Part shown: positions 1 through 11,726 of the stretch, piece by piece
Position numbering within the stretch: position 1 is the first letter of the stretch
Layout: each line of letters begins with the position of its first letter
Source of the DNA: Pleodorina starrii
Taxonomy: Eukaryota > Chlorophyta > Chlorophyceae > Chlamydomonadales > Volvocaceae
Direction: 5' to 3'
Length of the DNA stretch: 64,000 nt
Assembly (NCBI GenBank): GCA_030267565.1
Contig: BRXU01000013.1
Coordinates: 598,001 to 662,000 of the forward strand
The notes under the pieces: generated by a model
Seen by the model: the letters and a program-made list of their open reading frames with translations, nothing else
Told to the model about the DNA's origin: nothing
The model's database searches: none
Made by a program: the position numbers and the translations under genes

Positions 1-356
1 TTGGCTTCCAGATAACTATCTTTCAGCGAGGCCTATTTGCGATCGAGCAATCGAGCATCCCACGGCACACTGTGACACGAGAGGAAACAAGCCACGAAGG
101 CAAACGAGCCAAAGCGCGACCTGGTACGGTATTGGCAGTACTGCTCATCGGTCTACGCGGCCCGGCGTAAGGTAAAAAGAAGATACCGCAGCGGAGACGG
201 AGACGGTGTTGGGGCATCGACGTGGGGGGTCGACCGAGGCCCCGGGGGGATGCGCCCCCGGACGGCTGGGTGAGTGGTTGCGGCATCCGCAGCTTCCGCC
301 TGCAACCGCTGCTGCAGCCGCCGCCGCCCCACCCACGGAGCGGAACCCCCAGCTTC

Positions 357-381
357 CCACCCACCCACCCACCCACCCGCC
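357..381. repeat. CCCA tetranucleotide run
   Basis: A short CCCA microsatellite in the 3' flank of the kinase gene. A second, longer CCCA run followed by CCAT repeats lies at about 902-970. Confidence 0.8.
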
Positions 382-901
382 CTCATCACGAAACGAACGA
401 ACAACGGTACGGTTTCCCCGACGCCACTGCCGCAGTGAATCCCACCGCACTTCACCTCGGTAAGGGTGTGTGCGGTAAGGGTGCGCACACACCCATGCGC
501 ACATCCGCACACGCTTGCCCTCACCCCGCCCCCTCCTTACATGCACCTCAATCGCAACACAGCGCGGCATCATGACACGACAACATGGACCGCCCGTCAT
601 CATGGACCGCAGCGTGCACCGCAGGCACGGCGGCGTGCAATCCCCAGGGCAGGGCAGCGGCGTCGTCGCCGCCGCCGCCGCGCCAGCGAGCGACCGACCA
701 ACCCTCCTCCTTTCCATCCATCCTTCCTTCCCTGGAGTTGACAGAGGAGGGAAGGGTTACAGAAAACCAGTCCTACAAAAAGGCCAGCTGACTGGCTGAC
801 TAAGAAGGAAGGAAAGGAAGGAAGGAAGGGGACCAACAGGGGACAAAAGACAATCTTCCGTGCCATTACCGTACCGATACGCGCGGGGCCCCAGGCAACG
901 C

Positions 902-970
902 TGCCCCACCCACCCACCCACCCACCCACCCACCCACCCACCCATCCATCCATTCATCCATCCATCCACG
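902..970. repeat. CCCA then CCAT tetranucleotide run
   Basis: CCCA repeats pass into CCAT repeats, a compound tetranucleotide microsatellite with no coding role visible. Confidence 0.85.
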
Positions 971-1982
971 CTTCTCATCATTCGCGCCCACACCCACACC
1001 TCGCACGGACACAACGCCTTCCTTCCGCACGCACGCACCACCCGCGCAGAGACGTACGTCCACTGACCCACGGATCAACAAACCCATGGGTCAACCAGCA
1101 GGCCGGTCCAGCAGGCCGGTCCGCCTGTCCGCCACCGCTCTTCGCCGGATATCTCGGCTTTCCCAAAAGGCATCACACGATCGCAACGCGAGCAGCCCGC
1201 CCGCCCGCCCGTCAAGCCATGATGTCGGACCCTCAGCGGAATCCCACCGTTCGCAAATCTGCCCGGGCTTCCCAAATGAGCGAATCAGAAAAATCCTCCC
1301 CCCAGTCACATCCAACCTAAATACTCGTCCACTCACCCGCGCCCTCGAATACATAAAAATATATACAGTACAATCGAAGCGTTGGTTGGTTGGTTGGTGG
1401 GTGGGTGGGTGCGCGCAGGAACCCCTCCAGTTTGCGGCGCGCAACCCCCGTGAACGCCAGCATTGCGCACGGCCGCGCCGCAAACACACGCCAGCCTGCG
1501 GCTCGCTGCAGCCCTTCTCCTTCTCCCGAACTTCGTAGCTTCGACACGCCGCTTGATCCGTTCCCACACGCAGCCATGTCAGGTACCGTAGCGCGGTGGC
1601 AGCGCTGGCTCCGTTCGCCTCGGCTCGGCTCGCCTCGGCGGTTTGGTCAATGCTGCCCTCCCTTACCGCAGCTGCAGCAGCCGCAGCTGCAGCCGCATTC
1701 AACCCGTAGCGGGTGTGCCGCCGCCGCAATCGAGGAGCCGCCAGACATGGTAGCGCGTGCGCGTGGGGAGGGAGAGGGGAGGGGAGGAGGGACAGGGGGG
1801 GACAGGGGGCTAGCGGCGCGGGGCCCCCACATCGTCTCTTTCATTCTCAGCGCTTCTTTAGCTCTTGATCGCTTCATCGGGGGGTGACGGCCGCCAGGAC
1901 GGCCAGCATACTGCGCCGCAGGTGGGGCCAGGTGGAATGCGCGAGTACGGTAAGCGTTTCGGGCCTCGTTTCGGGTCTGGAT

Positions 1983-2006
1983 TAGGGTTTTAGGGTTTTA
2001 AGGTTT
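1983..2006 (+). repeat. Interstitial telomere-like TTTTAGGG words
   Basis: The plus strand reads two near-perfect copies of TTTTAGGG followed by a degenerate copy. TTTTAGGG is the telomere repeat of Chlamydomonas reinhardtii. The tract is very short and internal, so it is an interstitial telomere-like sequence and not a chromosome end. Confidence 0.6.
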
Positions 2007-2088
2007 TACTTATTGGCGGTAGTACATGCTTGGTGAGCAGGAGACGAGAGACGAGGCCCAAACAGCAGTCGAGACTGCTGTGTATAGA

Positions 2089-2090
<2 letters not shown>

Positions 2091-2121
<31 letters not shown>
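2091..2121. repeat. GT dinucleotide microsatellite
   Basis: An almost uninterrupted GT run. Related CA runs follow at about 2184-2216. Confidence 0.85.
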
Positions 2122-2342
2122 CTGGCTGGCAGGCAGGCAGACACCGGGCAGGCAGTACGCTCGACGGCATTGAGGCGGGTGGGCACACACAACACACACA
2201 ACACACACACAACACATACATACCCCCCGTCAAGCGCCAAACCTCTTCCGGACCCCGGGCGGCCCGGCCCCCGCCCCGCCCGTGCACAATACGGTACCGC
2301 ACGGCACGGCGCGCGCCTGCAGCGCCCTGCCGGTACCGCTAC

Positions 2343-5300
2343 TCACGCCTCCAAGTGGCGCACGATCTCGCCGAACGCCGGTCGGTCCTTGGGCGACTGC
2401 GCCCAGCAAGACGTGACCAGCCGGGTGTACGACGGCGGCAGCCAGAGCGGCAGCGCGGGCCGCCCGCCGTTGAGCAGCACCCGGTGCAGAATGCGGGCGG
2501 CGTTGAGGCCCTTGTACGGCCGCTCGCCGGTCGCCAGCTCCCACACTGGGGCAGGACGGGAGGGGCGAGTGAGGGGACGGGAAGGGAAGGGAAGGGACGG
2601 GACGGGACGGGAAATGAAGGGAAGGGACGGGAAGGGAAGGGACGGGAACTTGAGGACGAAGCGACCGCATCGATGGGACGGGACGGAAAGGGCGCGGAGC
2701 CGGGGGCCGGGGCTGAGAGGGGGCGGGGGGCCGCCGCGTCGTGGTGAGGAGAAGGGGCCGAGGTGTCCTGAGTTGAGACCAGCCCAAGCCCAAGCCCAGC
2801 GGAATGGTGGGGGGGGCACCGCAAACACCGCAAAGACAGCCCCCCGCTGCGCCCCAACTCAACCGCGCCACAACGCAACCCAGGTACCCAGTCCGCCCCC
2901 CTAACACAGCGCGACCACAGCCCCACCTCCACCCCGGCCCCGGCCCTCCCATTCCCGGTTCCTATCCCCAGTCCGCATCTTGCTGACGCCGTCTCCGTCT
3001 CTTTCGCTGTGGCCGCTGTTTTCCTCATTCCGTATCCCGCATCCCACATACGGTACACCGAACCTTCCCCCGTCCCGGGCGCGGGCCCTGCTACCCCGCT
3101 CACGTGTAATGCCGAACGCGTACACATCCGCCGGCTGGGACACGTGGCCCTTGGTCCAAAGCTCTACAAGGAGGGGCAGGCGCAGTACAGTGCCGTACAG
3201 TGGGGTGCAATGGGGGGGCGTTGTGGCTTTGTAATGGCGGGTGGGTCGTCTCACAGAGAATTTGGGGCTGCGGAACGTGGATGTGGGGATGAAGGACAGG
3301 ATGGAAGGGAGTGGCTCCAGTGCTCTCTCGGATCCGCCCCTGCCGTGTGTGTGCGTGGATGTGTGTGTTTGTCTACGGTACGGCATGCCGTACCTGGTGC
3401 CATGTGGGTGGGGGTGCCGTACGGGCGAGTGGAGACGTGCGTGCGGTCGTTCGTGAGCACCCGGCTCAGACCGAAGTCACAAACCTGAAGAGGAGAGGGG
3501 AAAGGGGAGGAGAGGAGAGGAGAGGGGACGGGAGGACGGGTGGGGAGGAGAGGGCAATGAAGGCGGAGCCGAACAGAGGTTGAGAGTTCAAGGGGGGAAG
3601 GGAGGCACTTGAATCGCGAGCTGGAGATCAAGTGCCAAGGCGGAGGGGCCACAGAAGGAAGGCCGGGAGGGATCGTGGAAAGGGACAGGGTAGGGCCCAA
3701 CAGTCGGTGTAGATCTACAAGGCGCGTTCAGGAGGAACACACACACACACACACACACACACGGCATCGGTGCATCAGTAGTCATTCCTATCAAACGCTC
3801 CGCGGCATCTTCGTACGTTCGTAGCCGCAAGCCAATAAGTCAATACCTCAGCCGCGTTTCATTCCCGTAGTTAAAGATAGGTTCTACAGCTGTGCAGATC
3901 GCTGGCGCCGCTGTGACATGTGGCGCCATCCTTGTGAGTGTGGGATACCGGTACATCACGAGGTACCAAAGCGGTACCGCATCCGCCGCCCACCTTGGCC
4001 ACCCAGCCCGCCAGCAGGTCAGGGGGGTCATTGGGGCTGATGGCCCCCACCAAGGTCGAGGCGTCACAGCAGCCCGCCAACAGCACATTGGACAGCTTCA
4101 GGTCTGCGGCAAGGCACAGAGGCGGGGCGGCGGTACGGAAGGGGTACGGAAATTGGGCACGGCGCGTGCGGCGCATGCGCCGCACAGATCCCGGGCACCC
4201 CCCTCGGCGTGTAGAACACGCATCCTACGCCATCCCATGGCCCGCTAACCCTTCCATGGATCTGGAGCCTACCGTAACAGCAGGCGACAACAACAACAGC
4301 AACCTTAGCCTCCGGTTACAGTATTGCCTTGAGCCGCCTCCGGCCCAGAGCCCACACCTCTGGAGACCTAGGGGACCCCGAGCAAGCGCAGCGTAGCACA
4401 TCAACGGCCGGCGTGGGTGCGACCACTCGCCCGCCGACCCCCCGTAGGCCCCTTCCCCACCGACCCGCGCACCTACCCCCGTGGCAGATGCCCATGCTGT
4501 GTATGTACGACATGCCGTACGCGATATCCAGCGCCAGTCGCAGCAGCACCGACTGCGGGCGCGGGGAAGCAGATAATCAGGCGGGTCAGTCGGTCGGTCA
4601 GTCAGTCAGCGGCGCGTGTGTGCGCATGTGCCTGCCAGCCGGCTCCGCGCCCGGGCCGCCACGCAATTGTGTGACCCGCCAGGCTTCGCCAGCGCTGCAC
4701 TCCGAAGCACGCTCCAGAATCCCCACACTGGCCTGCGTATGCGCCGCCGCCGCAAAAGGCAGAACCCCGCCACCCCAGCCCCAACTTACCCACACAAGCC
4801 TCATGCCCCAAGAGCACTGGCAGCCCGCAAGGCCCACCTCAACCCCCAGGCGACGAGCCCCCAAGGCCCAGGCCCAAACCCACCAAAACCACCCAGTCCC
4901 TTGCCCCGGCACCCGTCCCGTCCCCACCCACCAGCTCCGTCCCTTACCCTCCGATCTACCCCGCCCCTGCCCCCGCCGATCCCTACCCCACCCACCAGGT
5001 CTGGCCGCTCCTCGGGTCCGTTCCAGTGCGTGGCCCTCCACGCCGCCAGACTGCCTCTCTCACACAGCTCCATCACCAGGAAGCCGTGGCTGATGCCCGC
5101 CGCCGGCTGCGTGTGCGACGCCAGCCACAGAGCCTCCAACGGCAGCGCCGCCGCCGCGGCGCCGGCCGCCGCCGTCGGCGGGCCCGTCGTCGAGCTGCTC
5201 GCGCGCAGCGCGCTGTCCGGCACCGCCGGCGCGGCGCGCGGCGCGCCGCCGCCGCCGCCCGCGGCGTCCGCCGGCACCGGCGGAGACGAGAGCGCCGGAA

Positions 5301-8300
5301 CGCATGCGGAGACCGCCACGGGCGCCGCCACCGGCGGCAGCGCATTCTCGGGACCGGCGGCGGCGGCGGCGGCGCCGCCGCCGGCGGCCTGCAGCACAAA
5401 GCCCTTGGACGTCACCACGAGCTCAGGCCCAATGAGATTCGCGCCCACTCTCTCCACTAGCTTCTGCTGGCGTCGCTGCTCGTCCCAGCGGGACAGTACG
5501 TCAGGCTGGCTGCACGACCTGCCGCCGTCGCCGCCGCCGCCGTCGTCATCGTCGGAGCTGCCGCTGGTTTCGTGCGATCCCGCGCCCGCCAGCTCCGCCG
5601 CCTTGACGGCTGAGAGGTCCGAGGGGCGCAGCCAGGACGACGGCGCGCTGCAGGTCTGCGACCCGCCGCCCTTGAGCCAGCCAATGTCCTCCGCGCCAGG
5701 GAGGGAAAGCGGCAGCGACGCAGACGCCGTCATCGTATGCCGGCGCCGCCGGCACGTCGGCACCACCGCCGCCGCTGCCGACAGCGGCACAGCGGCGCCG
5801 CCGTTGCCGCGGGCCTCCGGCGACGGGTCCTGGCTGTCTGGGTGGCGTGGCCCTCCGGCAGCACCGCCGCCGCCGCCGCCGCCGCGCGGCTGAAAACGGT
5901 CCAGCGGCGCCTGGAGCTCAGCCGCCGCCGCCGCCATCGCCGCCGCTGCCTCCGCCGGCGCATCGGCGGTCCCGCCGACGCCCATCGACCCGGGGCTCGG
6001 CGCCGTGCCTGAGAGAATGAAGCGGCTGTAACTCCTGGCGTCGGCTGTATGCTGGCCACCTCCGGCAACGCCTCCACCTCCTCCTCCACCGCAGCCCTCT
6101 GTGCCAGCCGCAGCTGGGGCGGGCCCCAACCCGGCGGGAGCTGAGGGCCCCGTCCGATGATTGGGGGCCGGGCTGCGGGGCAGCGGACCGCCGCCTCCGC
6201 CTCCGGCTCCGGTCCCGCCGGGCCCACTGGCCAGGCCGCCGCCGGTGTGGAGTCCCAGCCTTCCGCCGGGGGGGATTTGAGCAAAGCAGAGCGCCGCAAC
6301 CACGTTTGGGTGCCTGGCGGGAGCGGGGCGGGGGCGGGGGCGGGCGGCGCAAAGAGGTTAAGCCGACGGGCTGACAGACGGGGTGGCGCAGAGGGGGTTG
6401 GGGGTGCGCGTTTGGCACCGCCAGGACGCGAGCCCCCACACGCTCTCCCACTAGCACCCAGTACCACCAGCCTTTCAATAGTAGACCCAGCGCCAAGCGC
6501 CCATTACCCCACCTGTCCCTGGGGCACCACCCCGGCCCCGACCCGCGACCCGGACCCCGACCCGCGACCCCGACCCGGCCCGCTGCTGGCCCAATGCCAG
6601 GCAGCCTCACCGCAGAGTTTGGCTGAGCAGCACCTCGTTGTGTACGGCTTTGCACAGCTCCGCGCCGTACTGCAGCACCTTGACCGCCACGGGGCGGCCC
6701 TGCCAGGAACCTGGGAGGCGGGATTTGGGTCGGGGAGGTGGGGAGAGGAGTGGGAGGGGAGAGGACGGGTGGGGAGAGGACGGGTGGGGAGAGGAGTGAA
6801 AAGGGGAGGGCAGGGGACCTGGTTTCTGGTCGCGTCCTCATTCACCGCGTCGACATGAAACCCCGTTGCGTAGTCCATCCTCAGCACAGTCGTTCTGCCA
6901 TACCACGCCAGCCACACACCGCTGTTGCCTTCAGCTTCGCTTTGACCGCCACAGCAGCGCCCACCACTGCTGCTGCTCTGTGCACTCTGCTTGCCCCGCG
7001 GGAACGTCACACTCAGCCCCCGCTACTGAAAACTACCTTCGCCGCCCCACCCCAGTCTAGCACGGGATGTCGAGGTCAGGGGGATTTATATGGGGTGCGA
7101 GTTGCTCGCTGGACATAAAAAAGGCCGGGTTGTGCGGAAGGGTTGGGCGGGGCGACGCGACGGGAAGGCGACTGGAGCCAACAGACGGCGGGCTGGTGGG
7201 CGCACGGCGGCGCGGTAGCCCACCCCATCGCGCCGCAGCGAAAGCGCACAGTGGTCCTTACCTCGGAACACTTTGCCGAAGCTCCCGGTGCCTATGGAGC
7301 CCATCACCTCTGCATCAAAGGCGGAAGCGGAGGCGGAGGGCAACAAGGATGCTTTATCAGGGCGGGGGGACGGGAACGGGAACGGGGGCGACGGAGGGGA
7401 AGAAAGAAGAACGGTGCCACAGCGGAGGGACGGCGGCGACCGAGGGCCCACGGGGCGACGGAGGGAAGGCGGAGGAGATGGGCTGCTGGGGAGTGCGGGC
7501 TGACGGGGGCCGGGAGCCCAAGGGGCTCAGGGGCTCAGGGGTAGGTGGAGGCCAGCGGCGAGGGCAACAGCGATCCGGTCCGGTCCGGTCCGAGCCAGGG
7601 CCACACCGACCCACCCCATCAACCGACCCACCCCATTAACCGACCCACCCACCTATCGTGATGCCCGAAACGATCACCACCGGCGGCAGCGCCCGCTCCT
7701 CCATCGACTTGGCCGACATCGCAAACCCCGCCCCCGCCGCCAGCGGCCACATCGACGGCGCCCCCTCGCTGCTGTTCAGGGGCCGGTAGCTCTCCCCCAG
7801 CGTGCAGCCAGTCGCTGCGCCGCCATCGCCGCCGCCGCCGCCACCTACGGCGGCCGCAAGCGCCATCCCTGCCGTCAGCGACGAAGAAGTGGCCGAGGCC
7901 AGGGGCACGGACGCGCTATCGGTGGCGGCGGCGGTGCCGGCGGCGGCGAAGCCGCCGTGCGGAGGCGGTGGCGGCGTGCCCGTCGCGGCCGCCGTCGACG
8001 CGGATCTCGCCATGCTGGCGTTGCTGCAGGGATCGAGAGAGGTCGAGGGACGGAGCGTGACGGGGGGGTTGGGTCGAAGGGTCAGCAGCACAAGGGAGCG
8101 GGGAATCGCGACAAACAGACAAGAGCGTCCTTCACTGGCTTTCCTTTGTTGCGGATCGTCCGCCTTGAACCCGAGCGAGGAGCCATTGCCCGTTGGCGTT
8201 CTTCGCTCCGCTCCCCTCTCCCGCCGAAACTCGCCCCCGAATCCACTCTTCTCCCTCCCTCCCTCCCCCTCTCCCTTTCTCTCCCCGTCCCTCCCATGCG

Positions 8301-11300
8301 TCACGAGCCACCAGGACCCCACCGCCGCCGCCGCCGTCCCTGCACTCACGCCTGAGCGACGACCTCCGCTGACGACCCATTCCCGGAGGACTCCAGCTCG
8401 GGAAAGCCCTTACCGCCGCCGCCGCCGATACCACTAATGCCACAGCCGTCGCCCCTTTTTCCGCTCCCCGTCTTGTCTCCGCCGCCGCCCTCCACGCCCT
8501 CCTCCTCCTTCTCCTCGCCCCCCTTGCCCTCTCCAGCCCCCGTCATCACAATCTTGATCGCCGTGGGCCCATCCGCCGGAGACGACGTCGCATCACCGCT
8601 GGCGCCCGCCAGCTGTCGGCGGCTGCGACGGTTGTAGTACAGTACGGCAGCGGCCACGACGGCCGCCAGGCCAGCCGTACCTCCCACAGCACCTGCGGGC
8701 CGCGGGGCGGGCGAGCCAGCGTCGGGAATAAGTCGGGTCAGAACTCAGAACTCAGGACGGCTCAACCACAAGGGCACACATACACATACACACACACACA
8801 ACGTGCTCCTCCGTCACCGGTTTCCACCCCCCCATCCCCCCCAAAGCCCGTGCTGGCCCCGGCCGCCAACCCCATTGCGCGGGTGGGGACACCCCCAACC
8901 AAGGCCACAATTCCCCCAAGCCCCGGCCAACCTCCTTGTCCCCCTCTAAACACACCCGCCTACCTCCCACGGCCGCTCCTATAGGCACGCTCTCATGCGC
9001 GCCCTCGCCGCCGCCGCCGCTGCCACTGGGGCCCCCTCCGCCCGCGCCTGCGGCCCCACCGCCTCCTCCTCCCGCATCCCACGCTGCCAATCGGGTCCAG
9101 GTCGTGTCCTGTTTGGCCAACCGCTCAATGGCGGTCGACAGGCAGTAGTCAATACCTCGCTCGCAGATGGAGATGTCGATGGGCGACTGGCAGCTGCGCG
9201 AAGGGCAGGGGGGCGGAGAGAGGGGGAGAGAGGGGAGAGGGGGGAAGCTGAGAGCGAGGCCGGGGCGCGCGCGGCAAGCAAACGGTGCTGACACGCGTAG
9301 CCACTCTCAGGGGTGCGGTGACCCGTGGGTCTTCGCCGGTTGGCTCGGTTGGCTCTCGGTTTAGGCCCCGGCTGACGCTCCATGTCCTCCGGCCCAGCCG
9401 CAAGGATGCCCCGCCCCGAAACCGATGCACGCCTCCCTGTGCCGCCAATACACAGGATGGTGTGCGCTACCCTACGAAACCCTAAAAACCTTTCCCCTTT
9501 CCCCCGCCCACGCCCTATTCCTCCTCTCGCATCTCGCGTCCCTTACCATCCTCTGCCCACACGGCCCAGACGGCCCAGTCAAACCAGACTCGAAACTCCC
9601 GCACACACACAGTCACACACGCAACTCACATCCCCCTCCCCCGGTGTCCCCCCAGTGCCTCACACGAGGATTGCGTCCTCGGCCTGTATCTCGTAGCCTC
9701 CCCCGCTGGTGGCCCCCGGCACTCCCGAGGGCGCCAGCACCGTGGATGCGCTGCGGAACAACACCACGTGGCTGGGCGGGTAAGTCTCTGCCAGCGCCGC
9801 CTGCGTGCGCGTCCAGCCGGTCTCGTTGGTGGAGGCGGCGGGGGCCGGGCTGCCGGGGCGGGCATACAGGGCGCTGGAAAGGGAGGAGACGCTCTGGACC
9901 AGCACCGAGGGCGGCAGGCAGCTGAAGCAAAAGTAGACGGTGCGGCGGTAGCGAACGGTGGCGTTGGGACTGCGGACGAAGATGTCCAGCTGCGGTGGGA
10001 AGGGGGGTGGGTAGGTGGGTGGGGGAGGGGGTGAGGAAGGGTGGGGGGTGAGGAAGGGTGAGGGTGAGAAGGGGGGTGGAGTGGCGGTCCAGTCCTTCGC
10101 GACCCTACCACCCAACTCACGAGCACCGGAAGCCTTAACTTCCCACCCCCACCGTCTCTCTGTTGTCCCCACAGACCGGCCCCCGGCTGCCAATGCGCCC
10201 CTCGGCCCGCCCCCCTTCGCTCTGCCCTGATAGCTGGGAGGCGCTGAAAAACGCCCCAGGTGCCATCGGGCGCCAAATCTCCACTCCGGGCCCTCCCTCC
10301 CCTCCCCTCTCCTCCTCTCCCCACCCTCCCTCCCTTCCCTTCCCCTCCGTTCTCCTCCTCTCCCCTCCCCTCCCCTCCCTTCCCCTCCTCTCCCCTCCCT
10401 TCCTTTCCCCTCCCCTTCCTGCCGTCCCCTCCCTTCCCATCCTTGCCCTCCCTTCCCCTCTCCTCTCCCCTCCCCTCTCCCCTCTCCTCTCCCCTCCTCT
10501 CCCCTCCTCTCCCCTCTCCTCCTCTCCCCTCCCCGGTTACTTTGCTGCGGACCTTCTTCATCACCCTCTCCAGTGCTACCCCAGCCCAGCCCACCCCCAG
10601 GTCCCCGCCCCCCTTTCCGAGACTTCAGCCGTCCTGGAGCCCCCTCCGTCTCCTTCTCCGCTGCGATTTTTTCTTTATACCCCTCCGTCCTCACCTCATA
10701 GCCGCTGAGTGTCCGCACGTTCCGGAGCTCCACCTGGGTCACCGTGACCGTAACAGTGACCGTGGCAGGGACACGGCGGGAGGGGGTTTTGGAGAGTGAA
10801 TTTTGGGAGGGGGTAAAAAGGGGGCCCACAGGGAAGGGGGGGGGGGTAAAAGGAGGGCCCATAGGGGAGGGGGGCTAAAACGGGGCCCACAGGGGAGGAA
10901 ACGACGATGGCGTCGTTGGTGAACGGGACCCGCAGGGGGCTGGGGTAATAACGGACCCGCAGGGGGCCGGGGGGCGGGAAGGGCGGCAGAGGGGCAGCGG
11001 GCAGCGGGCGAGGGTGAGGGGGCCGTGGGCATGGCAAGGGCGGGAAGAAATGCTGGGGATCGGCGCGCAAGTATCAGTTCCGCAGACGGCGCCCCTGTCC
11101 TAGAAGCCAGAGGGGACCCACCCAAGCCGGGAGCCCGAACAGCGCGCAAAATACAGACAAGAGGCCGCCCTGTATACACCCCTGGATACGGCGTGCCAGG
11201 TACGGCACTCTTACCCACCCCGTGCAACCCTGAACCCGACGACCCCGCCCCGACGTTGGGTCCTGGGCTCCCGCCAGGCTCAGACCAAAGCACGGCAAAA

Positions 11301-11726
11301 ACCCGCCCGGCGTTGACTCACCGTCCCAAATTCAAACGTTACCCCGGGCTGCAGCTGCACTTTGGATTCGACAAACGCGAAATCCAGGATTGGGAACCAG
11401 TCCGCGCCCTCGACGGTGAAGTCGGAGGAGCGAACCAGCAGCGAGGCGGGCCAGGCGGCGGGGTCAACGCGCACGTTTGCGGTCAGGCGCACCGACGATA
11501 CGCCTTCGTTGCCGATGGCTGCCACCAGCTGCGCCGCGGTGGAGACGTCAAGGGGGACTGGGGCTGCGGCAGCCAGGCGCAGCGGCGCTGGGGCGAGCGG
11601 CTGCCAGCCCGTGACGATGGCGAGGACTAGCAGCGGCAGGAGGCGAGGAAGTGCGGCCTGCGGCCGGGGCCGCTGGCGGCAGCTACCAGAGACCGCGGCC
11701 CGTGCAGAAGGCTTGTAGGCTGTCAT
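2343..11726 (-). CDS. Receptor-like TKL protein kinase, 14 exons
   Basis: Minus-strand gene predicted to phosphorylate Ser/Thr (possibly Tyr) at the cell surface. Exons, 5' to 3': 11322-11726, 10695-10733, 9664-9989, 8964-9193, 8350-8692, 7653-8023, 7262-7309, 6611-6710, 4996-6313, 4477-4552, 3994-4103, 3394-3484, 3104-3163, 2343-2545. All phases join, giving 1239 residues. The start at 11726 has a CCACC context and is followed by a hydrophobic signal segment. A membrane span lies near residues 335-355 (exon 5, AGLAAVVAAAVLYYNRR). Kinase motifs in order: glycine loop GTGSFGKVFRG, VAVK, HPNVV, hinge FLVMELCERGSL, catalytic HGDLKLSN, DFG, a GTxxHMAPE-type activation segment split over two exons, and DVYAFGITLWELATGERPY. 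The Arg of HRD is Gly, so it is a non-RD kinase. Exon 9 inserts ~390 Gly/Ala/Ser/Pro-rich residues into the N-lobe. The last codons read GEIVRHLEA then TGA, but that TGA overlaps a canonical GTGAGT donor, so a further 3' exon is possible. Confidence 0.88.
2577..2650. repeat. GGGAA/GGGAC purine-rich run
   Basis: An imperfect tandem array of GGGAAGGGAC-like units in the last intron of the kinase gene (exons 3104-3163 and 2343-2545). On the sense strand it is pyrimidine-rich and lies just upstream of the acceptor, where it could serve as an extended polypyrimidine tract. Confidence 0.7.
3377..3394. other. 18-base perfect palindrome at a 5' splice site
   Basis: GGTACGGCATGCCGTACC reads identically on both strands and contains the kinase donor GTACGG (minus strand, exon edge 3394). 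The same GTACGG and GCCGTAC words recur at many donors in this window. Confidence 0.8.
3741..3762. repeat. AC dinucleotide microsatellite
   Basis: A pure AC run inside the kinase intron between exons 3994-4103 and 3394-3484. Confidence 0.85.
10264..10535. repeat. Polypyrimidine CCCCTCTCCT-type tract
   Basis: About 270 bases of nearly pure C/T on the plus strand, in the kinase intron between exons 10695-10733 and 9664-9989. The sense (minus) strand is purine-rich GGGGAGAGG. Long mirror-like purine/pyrimidine tracts can form triplex DNA. Confidence 0.8.

Larger units (their letters stand above)
1..2342. other. Low-complexity 3' flank, no gene recognised
   Basis: This stretch follows the stop (or last visible donor) of the kinase gene on the minus strand. 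It contains CCCA/CCAT tetranucleotide runs (about 357-381 and 902-970), GT and CA dinucleotide runs (about 2091-2121 and 2184-2216) and short telomere-like words near 1983-2005. The open frames on both strands are translations of these runs or of GC-rich sequence without a recognisable domain. It may hold the kinase 3' UTR or a further small 3' exon, but no splice-consistent exon was found. Confidence 0.5.

Noticed and set aside
5026..6467. Several 80-245 codon Arg/Ala/Gly-rich frames on both strands.
   Set aside because: They are shadows of the GC-rich kinase insert exon 4996-6313 in other frames.
9660..10862. A 400-codon minus-strand frame rich in Gly, Glu and Arg.
   Set aside because: Most of it is the polypurine intron tract of the kinase gene. 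Only 9664-9989 and the separate 39-base exon 10695-10733 are supported.
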